This document shows, piece by piece, positions 52,792-61,659 of a stretch of 64,000 bases of DNA. Below the pieces are notes generated by a model that worked only from the letters and a program-made list of their open reading frames with translations, was not told the origin of the DNA and searched no databases. Position 1 is the stretch's first letter. Every line of letters starts with the position of its first letter. A program made the position numbers and the translations under genes. This stretch comes from Asticcacaulis sp. YBE204. Lineage in GTDB: Bacteria; Pseudomonadota; Alphaproteobacteria; Caulobacterales; Caulobacteraceae. The stretch is from the NCBI RefSeq assembly GCF_000495855.1, contig NZ_AWGF01000014.1, forward strand, positions 86,047 to 150,046, written 5' to 3'.

Positions 52792-53706
52792 ATGAAATAT
52801 CTACTGACGACCACCGCCATTGCCGCGCTAATCCTGACCGGCTGCTCGAAGGCCGAACAGACATCCGGGGAATCCTTCGAGTCGGCGATTGTCGATATCC
52901 CGGCCGATGCCGCGGTCGAAAACGCCGCCCCGGAACCTGGCATTCTTGGCGGCAATGCGAGCGTTCCACCGGCGGCGAAGGCACCCATAGCGATCGGTGT
53001 CCCGCAACTGGCCTATGATTATGCGTATGGCTTCGAACTGCGCAATAGTTCGGTCGAGGCTCTGGCCAAACACCATCAGGCCCTGTGTGAAAAAGCCGGA
53101 CCGCAGCAATGCCAGGTGCTGAACGCCAGTACCACCGCCAATCCCGACGCCGGATCGACGCGAGTTGAGATCACGCTACGCGTCGCCCCGCAATGGCTGG
53201 GAACCTTCAAGACCGGTCTGGGCGGCGACCTCAAATCCTACAAGGCGCGCATCACCCGGCAATCGGTGACCTCCGAAGACCTCAGTCTGGACATCGTCGA
53301 TTCCGAAGCCCGCCTGAAAAACAAGACGGCCCTGCGCGACAGGCTTCAAACCATCATCCGCCAAAGCCCCGGCAAGATCGCCGAACTGGTTGAGGCCGAG
53401 ACGCAGCTGTCGCAGGTACAGAGCGATATCGATTCGCTGTCGTCGTCTCTGGCGACGATGCGACAACGCGTGGCGACCTCGGGCTTGACTCTGACCTACG
53501 ACGACTCTCCGACCATCAGCCGACGCTCGGCGTTCGCGCCTCTGACCGATGCCCTGAGCAGCGTTGTGGAAACCGTCATGGCCTCGCTGGGCTTCCTCAT
53601 CCTGCTGATCGCGGGCGCCCTGCCCTTCGCCCTGGTCCTCGTCCCGCTCGGCTGGTGGATGCGCCGCCTGTGGCGCAAGCGCAAGGCGGCGAAATTGAAA
53701 GCATAA
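52792..53706 (+). CDS. DUF4349 lipoprotein (second of two)
   Basis: A 304-residue paralogue of the preceding gene. The lipobox is LTGC (Cys 18). PQLAYDYAYGFE, QALCEKAGPQQCQVLNAS (a likely disulfide, matching DACTIAGSATCQVLS in the first), coiled coil at about 185-225, a membrane helix at about 262-286 and the end WWMRRLWRKRKAAK follow. The pair arose by tandem duplication. A strong terminator follows the stop. Confidence 0.83.
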   Translation: MKYLLTTTAIAALILTGCSKAEQTSGESFESAIVDIPADAAVENAAPEPGILGGNASVPPAAKAPIAIGVPQLAYDYAYGFELRNSSVEALAKHHQALCEKAGPQQCQVLNASTTANPDAGSTRVEITLRVAPQWLGTFKTGLGGDLKSYKARITRQSVTSEDLSLDIVDSEARLKNKTALRDRLQTIIRQSPGKIAELVEAETQLSQVQSDIDSLSSSLATMRQRVATSGLTLTYDDSPTISRRSAFAPLTDALSSVVETVMASLGFLILLIAGALPFALVLVPLGWWMRRLWRKRKAAKLKA

Positions 53707-53744
53707 AAAAAGCCCGCCTTCATGTGAAGGCGGGCTTTTCTTTC
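53705..53744 (+). terminator. terminator after the DUF4349 pair
   Basis: AAAAAAAGCCCGCCTTCA / TGAAGGCGGGCTTTTCTTT with loop TG. A further small hairpin, AGGCGGTTTTGAACCGCCT, is at 53752-53770. Confidence 0.9.
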
Positions 53745-53837
53745 CGGGATCAAGGCGGTTTTGAACCGCCTCCCCCACCCAAGTTTTGTGTCGCGATATT
53801 ATAGCCGAAAACCGCTGACACTTTTCGGCATATCGCT

Positions 53838-56561
53838 CTAGAAGTTGAAGCGCAGGCCGGTGACGTAGCGCTGGCCGAACTTTTCGAACTCGATCGGGTT
53901 GGTCGAGACCGCGCCGTAGCGACGAGCGCCCTGGTTGCGCAGGTTCGAGCCATCGATGAACCATTCCAGATTCTTGTTGACCTGATAACGAACCGACAGA
54001 TCGACTTCTTCATCGTCGTCCCAGTAGACGTCGCCGTTGTCGGTCGGAACCGCTACGCCGCCCACCATCGTATAGGTGCCGATGTCCTGGATCCAGGTCG
54101 TGCGGTACTGATAGGCCAGACGCACGGTCAGGCCGTACTTTTCGTAGATCATTTGCAGGTTATAGACGCCGTCCGAAGTACCCGGCAGCGAGACCTTGCG
54201 GGCCGGGACGCCGCCGACCGACGGGACGGTGACTTCCGAGTCCGACAGGGTGGCCGACGCCTTGACGCCGAACCCGCCCAGCCATTCCGGCCAGCCGAGG
54301 CCTTCAACGAAGGTTTCGGCGCTTTGCGAGGCGAAGATTTCGACGCCCGACAACTTGCCGTCGCCGCCGTTACGCAGCGTCGTCAGGGTGTAGGTCGAAC
54401 GATCGGTGGTGCCCGAATTCAGGACCGACGAGCCGAAGGTGCCCGACTGGCTGAACAGGACGTCCTGGATGTCCTTGTAGAAGAAGCCCGCCGACAGGAA
54501 GCCCGTGTCGCCGTAATATTCCAGATAGGCGTCGAAGCCCGTCTGCTTTTCCGGCTTGGCGTTCGGGTTGCCGCCGGACACCGTCTGGTTGGAGTCCGAA
54601 TAGGTGTAGTTCGGACGCAGGTCGTCGTAGTCCGGACGCGAGGCGGTGCGGTTCAGCGAGAAGCGCGCCTTCAGCTTGTCGGTGACGTTCCAGTTCAGGT
54701 GAGCGCTGGGGTAGAACAGCGTGTCGTCGCTGGAGGTCTGGACCAGACGGTAATCCGCCGTCGAGGTGGCGCTGAAATTGACGTAGGCCTGACCGTTGTT
54801 CTCGATCTTTTCGACACGGGTGCCGTAAACGATGTTACCCCAGTCGAAGGTCGTCGTCGCCATCAGGTAGGCGGCGATCTGGTTTTCGTCGACCTTCCAA
54901 TAGTTGGTCGTCGAAGCCGCCGTGTCGCGCACCGCAGCGCCCGTATTGATGTAGCTGTCCATCAGGCCGTTGGTCAGGCCCTGATTGGTGTAGCGGAAGG
55001 TATAGCCCAGAACCTGCTTGCCCTTGTAGGGGTCGTCGATGGCCAGCGTCGCCCAGGTCGGCACGGCCAGACCTTTACCGGCGAGCGTCGTCGGCGTCGC
55101 GGTGTAGGTTTCCAGCTCGTTCTTCTTGTTGCGCGCGGTGAACAGGCCGCCGAACTCGATCTTGGTCGGCAGGCCGAACAGTTCGCTCTGACGGTCGAAA
55201 TCGACCTTGGCGGTATAGGCCTGCGTCGTTTCGCCACCGGCGTTGCGGCCGAAGGTTTGCAGCGGGGTGTTGAACTCTTCGGCCGACAGGACGGCTGCAC
55301 CCTGCACACGGGCCGTGGTGGTGCCGGTCGTGCGGTACAGGCGGACGATATTCTGTTCGCCGTTGCGGAAGTCATAGACGGCGGTCGGGCGGTCGGTGAA
55401 GGTCGACGGGCTCTGGAAGGCCGCGGTGACCGGCGTGTCGCCGCCGTTCAGGCCGACCGTGTAGTTCAGGCGCCACGACACGTCGTTGCCGTACCAGTTC
55501 TTGTGCTCACCGCCGATGGTGTTGGTGGCCAGGATTTCTTCGGAGTCGCGGTAGTCGATACGGGCGTTCAGACGCGCACCGTAGACGGTACCCAGCTTCG
55601 GATCGGCGGCCGAGAAATTGGCGTCCGAGTTATAGGCGACGCCGGCGGCGTTGGTGCCCTGGTCCAGACGGACGATCCAGTTGTCGCGCAGTTCGTCGTC
55701 CTTGAAGATCGTCCAGATCGACGAGGCGAACAGCGTGTTGTTTTCGTCGATCTTGTAATCGGCGCGCAGCGAGGCCGACGAATTATAACGCGTCAGGCGG
55801 TAGTTCTTGTATTCGAACTCACGGGCGAAGGTCTTGCCCGGCGCGGCGGCGCGCTGGGTCAGGTACGGATCGACTTCCCAGTTTTCCGTCGCCATGTTGC
55901 GGCGGTAGTAGGAGCCCTGAGCGACGATGCCCAGCTTACCGCCCATGAAGATATTCGAATAGACGAGGTTCGAGTCGATCTCTTCACCACCGCCCAGTTC
56001 GACGCGGCCGATGCCGAGCTTGCCCGAAATTTTCTGGCCCTTGTAGTCGAAGGCGCGGCGCGTGCGGATGTCGATGTTACCCGCAACCGTGTCACCCGGC
56101 ATCGACGGCACAATGGCCTTCTGGACCAGCACCTGCGAGGCGATGGCCGAAGGGATATTGTCGAAGCGCGAGTCGCGGCCTTCGGCCGAGACGACGCTCA
56201 GGCCGTCGAAGGAGATGGTCGCCCACTTACGCGGCATGCCACGCAGGTTGACGTAACGGGCCTGGCCCTGATCGCGCTCGAGGCCGACACCCGGCAGACG
56301 ACCGATGGCGAAGGCGATGTTCTGGTCCGGCAGGTTACCGGCTTCGTCGGCCGACAGGACGCTGACCAGCGAGTCCGAATTCTTTTGCACGCGCAGAGCG
56401 GCGGCATCGGACTCGGCCAGAGGGCGGCGCGACACGACGGTCACTTCGGTGACGTCGTCAGCCGCAGGCGCATCGGCGGCAACGGCGGCGGTGCCGGAAA
56501 CCAGAGCGGTCGTGGCCAGAAGGGCGACGCTCAGGCGGGTGGAACGGAACTTGGAAAACAT
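53838..56561 (-). CDS. TonB-dependent outer-membrane receptor, next to a phytase
   Basis: A 907-residue receptor. The signal peptide ends near VAADA (residue 30) and VTEVTVVSRRPL holds the TonB-box region. The plug domain includes VLSADEAGNLPDQNIAFAIGRLPGV and YVNLRGM, typical of Caulobacter-type receptors, and the 22-strand barrel ends GLRFNF with terminal Phe. It imports a substrate with TonB energy. Its divergent neighbour is a beta-propeller phytase, so phytate, inositol phosphates or a released metal complex is a plausible substrate (inference). The promoter region is shared with the phytase. Confidence 0.93.
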   Translation of the reverse strand: MFSKFRSTRLSVALLATTALVSGTAAVAADAPAADDVTEVTVVSRRPLAESDAAALRVQKNSDSLVSVLSADEAGNLPDQNIAFAIGRLPGVGLERDQGQARYVNLRGMPRKWATISFDGLSVVSAEGRDSRFDNIPSAIASQVLVQKAIVPSMPGDTVAGNIDIRTRRAFDYKGQKISGKLGIGRVELGGGEEIDSNLVYSNIFMGGKLGIVAQGSYYRRNMATENWEVDPYLTQRAAAPGKTFAREFEYKNYRLTRYNSSASLRADYKIDENNTLFASSIWTIFKDDELRDNWIVRLDQGTNAAGVAYNSDANFSAADPKLGTVYGARLNARIDYRDSEEILATNTIGGEHKNWYGNDVSWRLNYTVGLNGGDTPVTAAFQSPSTFTDRPTAVYDFRNGEQNIVRLYRTTGTTTARVQGAAVLSAEEFNTPLQTFGRNAGGETTQAYTAKVDFDRQSELFGLPTKIEFGGLFTARNKKNELETYTATPTTLAGKGLAVPTWATLAIDDPYKGKQVLGYTFRYTNQGLTNGLMDSYINTGAAVRDTAASTTNYWKVDENQIAAYLMATTTFDWGNIVYGTRVEKIENNGQAYVNFSATSTADYRLVQTSSDDTLFYPSAHLNWNVTDKLKARFSLNRTASRPDYDDLRPNYTYSDSNQTVSGGNPNAKPEKQTGFDAYLEYYGDTGFLSAGFFYKDIQDVLFSQSGTFGSSVLNSGTTDRSTYTLTTLRNGGDGKLSGVEIFASQSAETFVEGLGWPEWLGGFGVKASATLSDSEVTVPSVGGVPARKVSLPGTSDGVYNLQMIYEKYGLTVRLAYQYRTTWIQDIGTYTMVGGVAVPTDNGDVYWDDDEEVDLSVRYQVNKNLEWFIDGSNLRNQGARRYGAVSTNPIEFEKFGQRYVTGLRFNF

Positions 56562-56612
56562 CGAATGCCCCCATAAGGCAGTGGAACTTGTGGGGGCTGA
56601 TACTCAGGGGCC

Positions 56613-56639
56613 GTGACAGTTTTATAACAAATGTGTCAG
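56613..56639. promoter_or_regulatory. candidate Pho box between receptor and phytase genes
   Basis: GTGACAG, then 13 bases, GTGTCAG. On the minus strand this reads CTGACAC...CTGTCAC, close to the PhoB repeat CTGTCA. The spacing of 20 bp differs slightly from the ideal 11 or 22, so the call is tentative. It lies 51 bp upstream of the receptor start and 130 bp upstream of the phytase. Confidence 0.45.
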
Positions 56640-56768
56640 CAATCTTAATTCACAGACACACGGCATCGAACTGTGTCCAAAATATCGAACTTTATTTCAG
56701 CTATAATAAGTGCAAAAGTTGAAAACCTTGCTATGAAGCACCGAATTTAGCTCATTCGAGGGTTTGCG

Positions 56769-57866
56769 ATGACTTTCCAGCATTATTATAAAGCTTTTGT
56801 GACAGTATCGACCAGCGCTTTACTGTGCGCAACTCTAAGTGGATGCGTGCATTCGGAACTCATTTCCGACTCGGCCAAGATGACTCAGGGCACCGGCACG
56901 TCCGTTCTGGCCGCCGTGGAAACCGTGGCCGTCGGCACGGCCAATCTTGACGCCGCCGACGATCCGGAAATCTGGGCCGACCCGTCCGATCCGTCGCGCG
57001 TCGTGATCTACGGCACCGACAAGAAGGCCGGTCTCTACAGCTATACGATCGACGGCAAGGTCAATGACTTCCTCGCCGTCGGACCGATGAACAATGTCGA
57101 TCTGCGCAACGACGCGCTGGGTTTACCGGTGGTGGTGGCCGCGTCGGACCGCGTCGGCAACGGCGTGCGCTTCTTCAAGCTGGATACCAAGACGCTGAAA
57201 ACCAGCGACTGGGGCTTTGCATCTTTGGCGACGTCGGAGGCCTACGGTTTCTGCCTTGGCAAAACGACCGCGGGCGACCTCGTCACCATCATGATCGGCA
57301 AGAACGGCGACGTGGCGCAGGCTACGGCGAAAGTCGTGGACGGCAAGCCGGTCCTCACTGAGACCCGCCGTTTCAATGTCGGCACGCAGTCGGAAGGCTG
57401 CGTCGTCGATGATAAAACCCAGAAACTGTACATCGCCGAAGAAAACGTCGGCATCTGGATCTACAGCCTTGATCCCGCCACCGGTGCGGCGCGCACCGCG
57501 CTGGTCAGCCTTCCGTCGGAGATCGTCAAGGCCGATGCCGAAGGTCTCACCCTGCTGCGCGATGGCGACAAGACCTTCCTGATCGCCTCGTCGCAGGGCG
57601 ATTCGGCCTTCGCCGTGTGGCGCGTCGATGGCGCACCGGTCTATCAGGGCCGCTTCTCGGTCTTTCCGGGCAATGGCATCGATGCGGTGACGGGCACCGA
57701 CGGCGTCGCGGCGCTGGGCGGTCAGGTCGGCCCCTACGGCAAGGGCATCGTCGTGATGCAGGACGATATGGACACCGAAGGCGAAGCGCTCTCGACCACC
57801 CGCGCGCGCCAGAACTTCAAAATCGTCGACTGGAAAGAGATCGAAGCGAAACTTCAAATCAAGTAA
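56769..57866 (+). CDS. beta-propeller 3-phytase lipoprotein
   Basis: A 365-residue enzyme that releases phosphate from inositol hexakisphosphate, dependent on Ca2+. The signal peptide ends LSGC (Cys 27), so it should be a lipoprotein. DAADDPEIWADPSDPSRVVI, YGTDKKAGLYSYTIDGK, MNNVDLRNDAL and AADAEG-type loops (KADAEGLTLL) are the BPP signatures; CVVDDKTQKLYIAEENVGIW carries metal-site Glu residues. Next to the divergent receptor it forms a phosphate-acquisition unit. Confidence 0.93.
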   Translation: MTFQHYYKAFVTVSTSALLCATLSGCVHSELISDSAKMTQGTGTSVLAAVETVAVGTANLDAADDPEIWADPSDPSRVVIYGTDKKAGLYSYTIDGKVNDFLAVGPMNNVDLRNDALGLPVVVAASDRVGNGVRFFKLDTKTLKTSDWGFASLATSEAYGFCLGKTTAGDLVTIMIGKNGDVAQATAKVVDGKPVLTETRRFNVGTQSEGCVVDDKTQKLYIAEENVGIWIYSLDPATGAARTALVSLPSEIVKADAEGLTLLRDGDKTFLIASSQGDSAFAVWRVDGAPVYQGRFSVFPGNGIDAVTGTDGVAALGGQVGPYGKGIVVMQDDMDTEGEALSTTRARQNFKIVDWKEIEAKLQIK

Positions 57867-57874
57867 GCAAAGGC

Positions 57875-57893
57875 AAGGGGCCTCAGGCCCCTT
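57875..57893. terminator. short hairpin between the phytase and proC genes
   Basis: AAGGGGCCT, CA, GGCCCCTT between convergent stops. No clear T-run, so it may be a weak bidirectional terminator. Confidence 0.55.
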
Positions 57894-57905
57894 GACCCCC
57901 TTAAC

Positions 57906-58706
57906 TTAGCCGAGTTCCTGAGAGCGCTTTTGCGCGGCCAGAACCGCCGCCTCGATCAGTTCGTCGAGGCCGTGGCCATCCTTGCGCAGGACTTTCAGCG
58001 CGGCTTCGGTCGTACCACCTGGAGACGCCACCTTGCGGATCAGGTCTTCGGGTTCCTCACCGGTCGCATCGAGCAGATTGGACGCCGAAATCAGCGTCGC
58101 CCGCGCCAGTGTCTTCGCATCGGCGGGCGTCAGGCCCGTCGCCAGACCCGCGCTTTCCAGCGCCGAGGCAAAGGCATAGACATAGGCGGGACCGGACCCC
58201 GACACAGCCGTCGCCGCATCGATCAGGCCTTCGTGGTCGAGCACCACGGTCGAGGCCATGGGCGAAAACAGGTCGGACGCCGCCTGCAAGGCCTTGCCGT
58301 CGCTTGAGAACAGGCTGGCCACGCCCTTGCCGGTGGCCACGCCCGTCGTCGGCATGACGCGTGCTACGCTCAAGGGGGCAAAGACGGCGGACAAATCATC
58401 CGTGCGCACCCCGGCCATGACCGATACAAGGGTCGCACCCTTATTCAAATTGCCACTAAGGATTTGCGCCGCCCCGCGCCAGCTTTGCGGCTTGACGGCA
58501 AGGATCACGGTCCACGCCTCGCTCCACACGTCAGGGCCGGGATTGAGCCGCGCGCCGAGACCGGCATATGTCTGCGCCTCTTCACCGGGCGTCAGGTCGA
58601 GGATGATCAGGTCTTCGGGCGTCACATGGCCCGCCACGCGCATCCCCTTGAGGATCGCCGAGCCCAGCGCCCCTGCACCAACCAGAAGAATGGGTTTCGC
58701 CAGCAT
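57906..58706 (-). CDS. proC: pyrroline-5-carboxylate reductase
   Basis: A 266-residue enzyme of proline synthesis (P5C to proline, NADPH). The start is ATG at 58706 (MLAKPILLVGAGALG) with GGAGA upstream; the longer frame is not supported. GAGALGSAILKGM is the nucleotide site, and AVSGSGPAYVYAFASALESAG and VASPGGTTEAALKVL are diagnostic. It is the last gene of ubiK-ybjN-proC. Confidence 0.96.
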   Translation of the reverse strand: MLAKPILLVGAGALGSAILKGMRVAGHVTPEDLIILDLTPGEEAQTYAGLGARLNPGPDVWSEAWTVILAVKPQSWRGAAQILSGNLNKGATLVSVMAGVRTDDLSAVFAPLSVARVMPTTGVATGKGVASLFSSDGKALQAASDLFSPMASTVVLDHEGLIDAATAVSGSGPAYVYAFASALESAGLATGLTPADAKTLARATLISASNLLDATGEEPEDLIRKVASPGGTTEAALKVLRKDGHGLDELIEAAVLAAQKRSQELG

Positions 58707-58731
58707 GATGCGTCTCCGCTTTCGTAAGGGC

Positions 58732-59265
58732 CTACGCCTCGCCGACCGTCTCGAACAGACAGGCCGCCATCGCGTCTGCCGGACTCTTAGCGCCACGCAG
58801 CATGAAATCAAAGGCCGGATAGAAGCGATCGACGGCTTCGGCGGCGGAATTGATCATATGCGCGGTCTGAAGCTGCCCCGGACGCTCGACCGGTGTCGAG
58901 ACCAAGGTGTGACGAAAGACGATGTCGGCGACCGGCTGGCCCTCATCCGTATTGAGCAATTCGTCCTGATAGACCTCGAAATGGCCGAACCAGACGCGCT
59001 GATTGACCAGCGACAGAAGCTCGTAGATGCTCGGCACCTTCGGCGGATCGAAACGGATGTCGAGCGCTGTACACAGTTGCAGGCAGTCGCCTTCCGGTCG
59101 CCAGGAAAACCACATGTCGTAGGTCTTCCAGTCACCGGCCAGCGCAAAGACGACCTCGCCGTCCGGCGTGCGCTCGAAGGTCAGGCCTTCGTCACCCAAA
59201 ATGGTCTCGACCATGTCCAGAGGGTCGGACATGTGGTCGGAATAATCAGCCTGAGGCAGGTCCAT
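58732..59265 (-). CDS. YbjN-domain protein
   Basis: A 177-residue protein from ATG at 59265; it begins one base after the ubiK stop. The fold resembles type III secretion chaperones: FALAGDWKTYDMWFSWRPEG and LQLCTALDIRFDPPKVPSIYELLSLVNQRVWFGHFEVY. The C-terminal RPGQLQTAHMINSAAEAVDRFYPAFDFML is conserved. Role unknown, though it regularly precedes proC in Alphaproteobacteria. Confidence 0.9.
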   Translation of the reverse strand: MDLPQADYSDHMSDPLDMVETILGDEGLTFERTPDGEVVFALAGDWKTYDMWFSWRPEGDCLQLCTALDIRFDPPKVPSIYELLSLVNQRVWFGHFEVYQDELLNTDEGQPVADIVFRHTLVSTPVERPGQLQTAHMINSAAEAVDRFYPAFDFMLRGAKSPADAMAACLFETVGEA

Positions 59266-59266
59266 C

Positions 59267-59506
59267 TTACTTAGTGCTACCTTCTTGGGCGCCACCTTTA
59301 AGCGCTGCGATCTCGGCCCGCAGTTCGGCGATCTCGGCCTTCAGCGCGTCCAGTTCGTCGCGGCGCACGAGGTCCATATCTGCCACGAAGCGGTCGCCCT
59401 GCGCGCGGAACGCGGCCTTGGCTTCGTCACCGGCGGCCTGAGCCAGCGACATGGCGCTGGTCGACAGCTTGGCGAATTCGTCGAGGAACGGATTTTTCGA
59501 CTGCAT
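59267..59506 (-). CDS. ubiK: UbiK-type accessory factor (YqiC/BMFP)
   Basis: A 79-residue protein. The first part (NPFLDEFAKLSTSAMSLAQAAGDE) is the BMFP amphipathic region and the second, from about 47, a coiled coil rich in Leu, Ala, Glu (LDALKAEIAELRAEIAALKG). E. coli UbiK helps the ubiquinone biosynthesis complex. It heads ubiK-ybjN-proC and diverges from lgt. Confidence 0.88.
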   Translation of the reverse strand: MQSKNPFLDEFAKLSTSAMSLAQAAGDEAKAAFRAQGDRFVADMDLVRRDELDALKAEIAELRAEIAALKGGAQEGSTK

Positions 59507-59660
59507 GGGAAGAACCCTGTCTTAATAAGGATGTCACAGCCGCGTCCTATAGACCCTGTGACCGATGAAATAAAGTTTTTCACGATTCTTGCGGCCCTTC
59601 GATGATTCCTTTAGGTCTTGCACAGCCTTTTGGTTGCACAAAAACGGGAACCCGACGCCT

Positions 59661-60578
59661 ATGACCCTACCGGATATCAATCCCGTCATTTTCCAGATCG
59701 GGCCCGTGGCGCTGCGCTGGTACGCGCTGGCCTATGTGGCGGGGATCGCGCTTGGCTGGTACTATTTGACGCAGCTTATCAAGCGCGAAACCCTTTGGCC
59801 GGGTAACCGCGCGCCGGTGACCAACGAAAATCTCGAAGATCTGATCATCTGGATGGCTCTGGGCGTCATTCTCGGCGGGCGGATCGGTTACGTAGTCTTC
59901 TACGATCTGGCGCCGATCCTGCGTAATCCCCTGCAATTCTTCAAGGTCTGGGAAGGCGGCATGTCCTTCCACGGCGGCTTTATCGGGGTCTGTATCGCCG
60001 GTGTTCTCTATGCCCGCAAACATAAGATCAGTCCGTGGACCCTGGGGGATATGCTGTCGATCGCCGCGCCGATCGGCTTGTTTTTCGGCCGCCTCGCCAA
60101 CTTCGTCAACGGCGAGCTGTGGGGCCGGACGACCGACGTGCCATGGGGCATCGTCTTCTGTAATAAGTACACGGCGGTCGACGCCTATGGCCGCTGCTAT
60201 GCCGGTTACCTGCCGCGTCACCCTAGCCAGCTTTATGAAGCCGCCCTCGAAGGCCTGCTGCTGTTCGGGGTGATTTTTGTCCTGATGCACACCTATAAGA
60301 AGCTGAAACAACCGGGCCTGATCATGGGTGTCTTCATTGCGGGTTACGGCCTCAGCCGCATCGTCGTCGAGACCGTGCGCAACCCCGACGCTCAGATGTA
60401 CGAGTGGCTGAAAGGCCCGATCACCATGGGCATGATCCTGTCGCTGCCGATGGTCATCGCAGGTGCGTGGTTCATCTGGCGTGCGCTCAAGGGCAAGACC
60501 CAGCCGACCGGCGTATGGGTCGAACCCGAACCCTCGGTCGAGAAGCCGGAAACGAAAGCGCCGGATGGACTTGCCTAA
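59661..60578 (+). CDS. lgt: prolipoprotein diacylglyceryl transferase
   Basis: A 305-residue, seven-helix inner-membrane enzyme that attaches diacylglyceryl to the lipobox Cys of prolipoproteins. ATG at 59661 (MTLPDINPVIFQIGPVALRW) has GGGAA upstream. ALGVILGGRIGYVVFYD, GGMSFHGGFIG and GRLANFVNGELWGR are the Lgt signature, with the invariant Arg and Glu. The many lipoproteins in this window are its substrates. Overlaps the next gene by 14 bp. Confidence 0.97.
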   Translation: MTLPDINPVIFQIGPVALRWYALAYVAGIALGWYYLTQLIKRETLWPGNRAPVTNENLEDLIIWMALGVILGGRIGYVVFYDLAPILRNPLQFFKVWEGGMSFHGGFIGVCIAGVLYARKHKISPWTLGDMLSIAAPIGLFFGRLANFVNGELWGRTTDVPWGIVFCNKYTAVDAYGRCYAGYLPRHPSQLYEAALEGLLLFGVIFVLMHTYKKLKQPGLIMGVFIAGYGLSRIVVETVRNPDAQMYEWLKGPITMGMILSLPMVIAGAWFIWRALKGKTQPTGVWVEPEPSVEKPETKAPDGLA

Positions 60579-61650
60579 GGTGGTAGGACTTAAGGAACGC
60601 CTGATCGAGCAGATAAAACTCGACGGCCCGCTGACCATTCCCGACTATATGTGGGCCTGTCTGTTCGATCCGCAGGATGGTTACTATTCGACGCGTCCGG
60701 CTTTAGGCGAAGGCGGCGACTTCATCACCGCGCCGATGGTGTCGCAGATGTTCGGCGAGTTGCTCGGCCTTTGGGTCATGCAGGTCTGGCAGGACATGGG
60801 CGCGCCTGCAAAGGTCCGCGTCGTCGAGATCGGCCCCGGCGACGGCACGTTGATGAGCGACCTTTTGCGCAGCTTCCGCCTGATGCCCGCCTTTCAGGCC
60901 GCCGCCGAGATCGCCTTGGTCGAACCGTCCCTGCCCTTGCGCGCCGTGCAGTCACAAAGGCTGGGCGACATCCACTATTATGACCATCTGCACGACCTGC
61001 CGACCGACGCGCCTTTAATCGTCGTCGCCAATGAGGTGCTCGACTGCCTGCCCGCGCGGCAGTTCCAACTGACCGACGATGGCTGGTTCGAGCGCTGCGT
61101 CGGTTTGCATGAGGGCGACCTGATCATAGGTCTTGTTCCCGCGCCGGAGGATTTCAGAGCCCCCTTTACCGCCGAAGTCGGTCAGGTATGCGAAGTCTCC
61201 CCGGCGCAGAACCGTTTTGTCGAGTCGCTGGGTGCGCTCATTCAGGAAGCGTCCGGCGCGGCGCTGCTGATCGACTATGGCCGCGACCGTCCTGAACCCG
61301 GCGATACGCTTCAGGCGCTGCACAAGCACGAAAAGACCGACCCGTTAGCCGATCCCGGCGCGCACGACCTGACGCAGTGGGCGGACTTTCCGGCTCTGGC
61401 GGTGACGGCGCTGAACATGGGCTTGACGGTGAGTCAGATCACGCCTCAGGGCGTCTTCCTGCAACGCCTGGGCATCATCGAGCGCTTCGAGGCCCTGCGC
61501 GCGAAGAACCCGGAGCAGACGGACAAACTGGCCCGTCAGGTCCACCGCTTGATTTCGACGGACGAGATGGGCGAATTGTTCAAGGTCATGGCGATGTCGT
61601 CACCGGATTTGATTCTGCCCGGACTTGAAGCGATAAAGCTGGAGGATTAG
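60565..61650 (+). CDS. MidA/NDUFAF7-like SAM-dependent methyltransferase
   Basis: A 361-residue cytoplasmic protein from ATG at 60565, inside the end of lgt. GEGGDFITAPMVSQMFGELLG near residue 50 and VRVVEIGPGDGTLMSDLL are the MidA (COG1565) signatures; NEVLDCLPARQF and LLIDYGRDR complete the fold. The mitochondrial relative NDUFAF7 methylates an Arg of complex I, a possible bacterial substrate. The lgt-methyltransferase-pgeF order is common in Alphaproteobacteria. Confidence 0.92.
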   Translation: MDLPKVVGLKERLIEQIKLDGPLTIPDYMWACLFDPQDGYYSTRPALGEGGDFITAPMVSQMFGELLGLWVMQVWQDMGAPAKVRVVEIGPGDGTLMSDLLRSFRLMPAFQAAAEIALVEPSLPLRAVQSQRLGDIHYYDHLHDLPTDAPLIVVANEVLDCLPARQFQLTDDGWFERCVGLHEGDLIIGLVPAPEDFRAPFTAEVGQVCEVSPAQNRFVESLGALIQEASGAALLIDYGRDRPEPGDTLQALHKHEKTDPLADPGAHDLTQWADFPALAVTALNMGLTVSQITPQGVFLQRLGIIERFEALRAKNPEQTDKLARQVHRLISTDEMGELFKVMAMSSPDLILPGLEAIKLED

Positions 61651-61659
61651 GTAAAGGTC

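Noticed and set aside
54153..56576. 807-codon plus-strand open frame opposite the TonB receptor
   Set aside because: The minus strand has a full receptor with signal peptide and terminal Phe. The plus frame is low-complexity Arg/Val/Gly sequence, a mirror of it.
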